A DNA stretch of 64,000 nucleotides from positions 1 to 64,000 of the forward strand of contig NZ_JAOBWS010000010.1 of the NCBI RefSeq assembly GCF_025245835.1, in the 5' to 3' direction. The notes beneath the pieces were generated by a model. It was not told the DNA's origin. It made no database searches and was given only the letters and a program-made list of their open reading frames with translations. Positions 60,848 to 64,000 of the stretch are shown in pieces. The position numbers were made by a program, and so were the translations under genes. The number at the start of each line of letters is the position of its first letter. Position 1 is the stretch's first letter. Source of the stretch: Rheinheimera sp. 4Y26 (lineage in GTDB: Bacteria; Pseudomonadota; Gammaproteobacteria; Enterobacterales; Alteromonadaceae).

Positions 60848-62833
60848 ATGTCAGATAATTTGCTCACCATAGGCACCTCCGGCGTGCTCGCCAGCAATGG
60901 TCTGCTGAACACTACCTCCAATAACATCAGTAATCTCAATACCAAAGGTTATGTCCGTCAGTCCACTGAATACGAATCTTCGATTTTAGGGCTGGGTGTG
61001 GGCCGGGGCACTACCAGCCGTATGGTCAACGAATTTGCGCTCAAGCAGCTGCGCCGTGACACCAGCAATGTGGCCTTTTACGAACAATATTTAGCTGAAG
61101 CCGGTCGGGTGGACACCTTATTTGCCAACAATGCCAATAGTGTGGGTACCGGCATGACGGATTTATTTAAGCAGCTGCAAACCGCCAATAACGATCCTGC
61201 CAATAATTCTTCACGCTCTCTGGTGCTTGGCAGTGCCCAGACGTTGATCAACAAATTTAATACCCAGGCCAATTTATTGCGTGACCAGCAGGCTTATATC
61301 AATGAGCAGTTGTCGGTGTATGTATCCGATGCTAATTCGATGGTGACCTCCATAGCTCAGCTGAATAAAGAAATTGCCGGTTATGGTTTGTCTATCAACA
61401 CACCACCACCACTGGATTTATTGGATAAAAGGGATGAAGCCATCCGAAAACTGGCCGAACTTGCTGATATTCAGGTGTTGGAAGCCGACAATGGTGAAAA
61501 ACTGGTGTTTTTATCCACGGGTCAATCTGTGGTGTTAGAGCAGGGCAAGTTTAATTTATTAAGTGCCGATGGCGACCCGGAAATCAGCCGCAAAATTGTC
61601 AAAATGCAGCTCGATTTTAATACCAAAGTCACTGCTGAAATCGACAGCAACAAACTCGGTGGCAAAATTGGTGGTTTGCTGGAGTTTCGTTCCCAAATTC
61701 TGGAGCCGACACTGAATAAAATTGGTCAGTTGGCGCTGGGGTTGGGTGACAGTTTTAACGTGCAAAATAAACTCGGCATGGATGGTAATGGCCTGCTTGG
61801 CAAAGACCTGTTTACGCTGGGCGTGTATAGCGGTATGCCGTACCGGCAAAATACCGGTTCAGGCCAGGTACTGGCGACAGTGGAGCCAGGTGAAGGCAAA
61901 AATATTCCACCCAATGATTTTCTAATTGAATTTGTCGCGCCAAACCAGTTCACCATGTCGGCATTAGACGAACGCGGAGCAGTGATTGCGGGCTCTGCCG
62001 TGACTCAGGTCACAGGCACTGTGGCTTATGGTTTTGAAATTAATATGGATACCAGCACAGGTGCTTTTGCCGCCGGTGATAAATTTTTGTTTAAACCTTT
62101 AAGTGTTGCTGCCAACGAAATTGCACTGGCCACCACCAGGCCGGAAGATCTGGCGCTGGCATCTCCGGTGCGGGGCGACTTTACGCTGAATAACCTGGGC
62201 AATGCCCGTTTTGGCGACATCAAGGTTACAGATACCACGGCGCCACCTTTTGCTACGTCCGGGGTGTTAACCGGCGGGCCCTTTACCGTGCGGTATCTTG
62301 GCGGTGATGATTTTGAGATTTTTGATGGCACCAATACCTCACTGGGTACCACAGGCGCCATGCCAGGTGGTTTGTATAACAATGTGATGGCTGCGGCCGG
62401 CCTTGGCACCTATGGTTTTGATTTTAACATTACCGGTGTGCCCAAACCCGGTGATACTTTTACCATCGATTACAACACCTCTGGTTTTAAAGATAACCGC
62501 AATGGTTTGATGCTTTCGTCGTTACAAACAGCAGATTTGATCAGAAAAAATGCAGTTTCTACCGCTGCTGCCGATAACAGTTCATCGTTGACCGAAGCTT
62601 ATGGTGATGTGGTCAGTTTTGTCGGCCAGAAAACAGCCCAAATCCGCATTGCTTCAGAGTCGGCAAAGTCGGTACTGGCGCAGTCGGAAGCCTGGTATGA
62701 ATCAGTGTCCGGGGTGAATCTGGATGAAGAAGCGGCAAATTTAATCCGCTTTCAGCAAAGTTATGCCGCAGCGGCAAAGATTATTGCAACTTCACAAACT
62801 ATCTTTGATACGCTGCTGCAAGCTGCGAGGTAA
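60848..62833 (+). CDS. flgK: Flagellar hook-associated protein FlgK
   Basis: 661 residues. N-terminus GTSGVLASNGLLNTTSNNISNLNTKGYVRQ and C-terminus GVNLDEEAANLIRFQQSYAAAAKIIATSQTIFDTLLQA are FlgK marks; a beta-rich variable domain lies between (about 300-580). CAGGAG precedes the ATG. It is the first junction between hook and filament and a client of FlgN. It follows flgJ by 80 bases without a recognised promoter. Confidence 0.95.
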   Translation: MSDNLLTIGTSGVLASNGLLNTTSNNISNLNTKGYVRQSTEYESSILGLGVGRGTTSRMVNEFALKQLRRDTSNVAFYEQYLAEAGRVDTLFANNANSVGTGMTDLFKQLQTANNDPANNSSRSLVLGSAQTLINKFNTQANLLRDQQAYINEQLSVYVSDANSMVTSIAQLNKEIAGYGLSINTPPPLDLLDKRDEAIRKLAELADIQVLEADNGEKLVFLSTGQSVVLEQGKFNLLSADGDPEISRKIVKMQLDFNTKVTAEIDSNKLGGKIGGLLEFRSQILEPTLNKIGQLALGLGDSFNVQNKLGMDGNGLLGKDLFTLGVYSGMPYRQNTGSGQVLATVEPGEGKNIPPNDFLIEFVAPNQFTMSALDERGAVIAGSAVTQVTGTVAYGFEINMDTSTGAFAAGDKFLFKPLSVAANEIALATTRPEDLALASPVRGDFTLNNLGNARFGDIKVTDTTAPPFATSGVLTGGPFTVRYLGGDDFEIFDGTNTSLGTTGAMPGGLYNNVMAAAGLGTYGFDFNITGVPKPGDTFTIDYNTSGFKDNRNGLMLSSLQTADLIRKNAVSTAAADNSSSLTEAYGDVVSFVGQKTAQIRIASESAKSVLAQSEAWYESVSGVNLDEEAANLIRFQQSYAAAAKIIATSQTIFDTLLQAAR

Positions 62834-62835
62834 TT

Positions 62836-64000
62836 ATGCGTCTTTCATTTAATCAGACATATGCCGTTAACGTGGCGGCCATTGGTAAAGCACAGGAAAG
62901 GTTGCAAATGGCCAGCGCTAAGCTGGAAAAACAAACCAAAATTCTGACGCCGGCCGATGATCCGTCCGGCGCTGCCCGGGTGGCTGCGCTGGATCAACAA
63001 ATTGACAGCACAGGTCAATATCAGGTGAACAGCAATATGCTGTCAAACAGCCTGGATGTCGAAGAAACGGTGCTGCGCAGTATTCAGAGTTCAATTCAGC
63101 AAGCCAAAACCCTGGTGATCTCATTGGGCAACGGCTCAAACTCACAAACTGAAAGGGCGGCTATTGCCGGACAGCTCGCCAACGTCAGAGCAGAAATTTT
63201 TGATTTAATGAACCAGCGTGACTCCAACGGTGGTTATTTATTTTCCGGTTTTAATGAAAAAACCCAGTCGTATGAATACAACGAATCAACCGGTTATTAC
63301 GATTTTAAAGGCGATGAAGGGCAGAAGTACCTGCAGGTGTCAACCTCTGTCACTGTGCCGGCCAATGACAGCGGCAAAAACATCTTTGAAACTGTCGACG
63401 CCCGCAATAAAGCCATTAACGTCACTCCTGGCGGTGGTATCACGACCGCTGTGATTGAAGTGGCAAGCCAGTCAATTTTTGACGGTTTTTACAGTCAAAA
63501 ATATGACGGCGTCACCCCAGCCAATAACGATTATCGTGTCAGCTACACTGCACCGGATCAATACGCCATTACCCTGCAAAGTGGTGCGCCTTTAGTACCG
63601 CCCGTGGGTGGCACAGTATTGCCCGGGCAGGCGGTGAATTTTAACGGTTTAAAAATTGACCATATTGGTACTTTCCCGGGTCAGATTGATTTCAGTCTGA
63701 GCCCGCCGGCCAAGAAAAACATTCTGAATACACTGACCGATGTGATTAATGCGGTGATCCGGGATCAGCTTGATCCGGACCAGCTCAGAGAAGTGTTGGT
63801 GGATACATCGGTACAAGTCGACCGGGCTGCGTTAAAAGTGGGTGAAACTGTTTCAGCATTAGGTGGCCGCCAGAATCTGATCAGCAGTATTTCCGGCAGT
63901 CTGGAAGATTTAAAAATTGCCAACGTGGAATATCGCGCTGATATTTATGAGCTGGATTTAGTGCAGGGTATTACCGAGCTGACCAAACAGGAAACTCAGC
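62836..64000 (+). CDS. flgL: Flagellar hook-associated protein FlgL (cut by window end)
   Basis: The frame starts two bases after the flgK stop and stays open to the end of the window, giving 388 residues. N-terminus MRLSFNQTYAVNVAAIGKAQERLQMASAKLEKQTKILTPADDPSGAARVAALDQQI is the flagellin-like start of FlgL. The last bases of the window (EYRADIYELDLVQGITELTKQ) belong to the C-terminal helix, so only a few residues are missing. It joins the hook to the filament. Confidence 0.93.
   Translation, partial: MRLSFNQTYAVNVAAIGKAQERLQMASAKLEKQTKILTPADDPSGAARVAALDQQIDSTGQYQVNSNMLSNSLDVEETVLRSIQSSIQQAKTLVISLGNGSNSQTERAAIAGQLANVRAEIFDLMNQRDSNGGYLFSGFNEKTQSYEYNESTGYYDFKGDEGQKYLQVSTSVTVPANDSGKNIFETVDARNKAINVTPGGGITTAVIEVASQSIFDGFYSQKYDGVTPANNDYRVSYTAPDQYAITLQSGAPLVPPVGGTVLPGQAVNFNGLKIDHIGTFPGQIDFSLSPPAKKNILNTLTDVINAVIRDQLDPDQLREVLVDTSVQVDRAALKVGETVSALGGRQNLISSISGSLEDLKIANVEYRADIYELDLVQGITELTKQETQ

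Overview
The window is bacterial chromosome with about 50% GC and the gene style of a polar-flagellated gammaproteobacterium of the Alteromonadales/Rheinheimera type. Pointers are the polar flagellar order flgN-flgM-flgA / cheV-cheR-flgBCDEFGHIJKL, the FlgO/FlgP/FlgT outer-ring proteins, sigma-54 and FliA promoters, a GlyGly-CTERM (rhombosortase-type) surface protein, and many secreted peptidases. The genus is an inference from gene content; I could not run a search.

Layout. 1-3650 is an accessory patch: a REP-associated (IS200-like, Y1) transposase whose 5' end is partly duplicated, palindromes sharing the core GGACACC/GGGTGTCC on its downstream side, a small AT-rich membrane-protein gene, and the 5'-truncated tail of an RHS gene. 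3650-21500 holds mostly envelope, secreted and housekeeping genes: GlyGly-CTERM protein, lipoprotein alpha-amylase with a LacI-type operator in front, conserved secreted protein, M28 peptidase, double-thioredoxin protein, GreA/GreB-like protein, nucleotidyltransferase-like protein, GGDEF-EAL protein, solute-binding-like protein, M16 peptidase and a YciI-like protein.

21600-29100 is a self-contained six-gene unit: HlyD-type adaptor, ABC ATPase, two MacB/FtsX-type permeases, an NtrC-family response regulator and its histidine kinase. In front lie a good -24/-12 sigma-54 promoter and a cluster of CTGTCCGC half-sites in alternating orientation. The simplest reading is a membrane-stress or antimicrobial efflux pump switched on by its own two-component system.

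29200-44400 holds a dienelactone hydrolase, S9 peptidase, PaeA/YtfL-type CBS membrane protein, M9 collagenase, small membrane protein, DUF885 lipoprotein, MFS transporter, rRNA/tRNA pseudouridine synthase, RhlE-type DEAD-box helicase and YegD-like Hsp70 protein.

44490-64000 is flagellar: three tandem FlgO-family lipoproteins behind a sigma-54 promoter, a tRNA-Arg(CCU), flgT and flgP (divergent), flgN-flgM-flgA on the minus strand with a textbook FliA promoter before flgM, cheV-cheR, then flgB to flgL (flgL is cut by the window end) with sigma-54 promoters before flgB and flgF. The genes encode rod, hook, P and L rings, hook-filament junction, and the outer ring system used by sheathed or fast polar flagella.

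I see no CRISPR array, prophage, integron or obvious defence island. The least explained items are the regulatory cluster and variant GAFTGA loop of the ABC/two-component unit, the RHS tail with its coupled membrane protein, and the triplicated FlgO genes.
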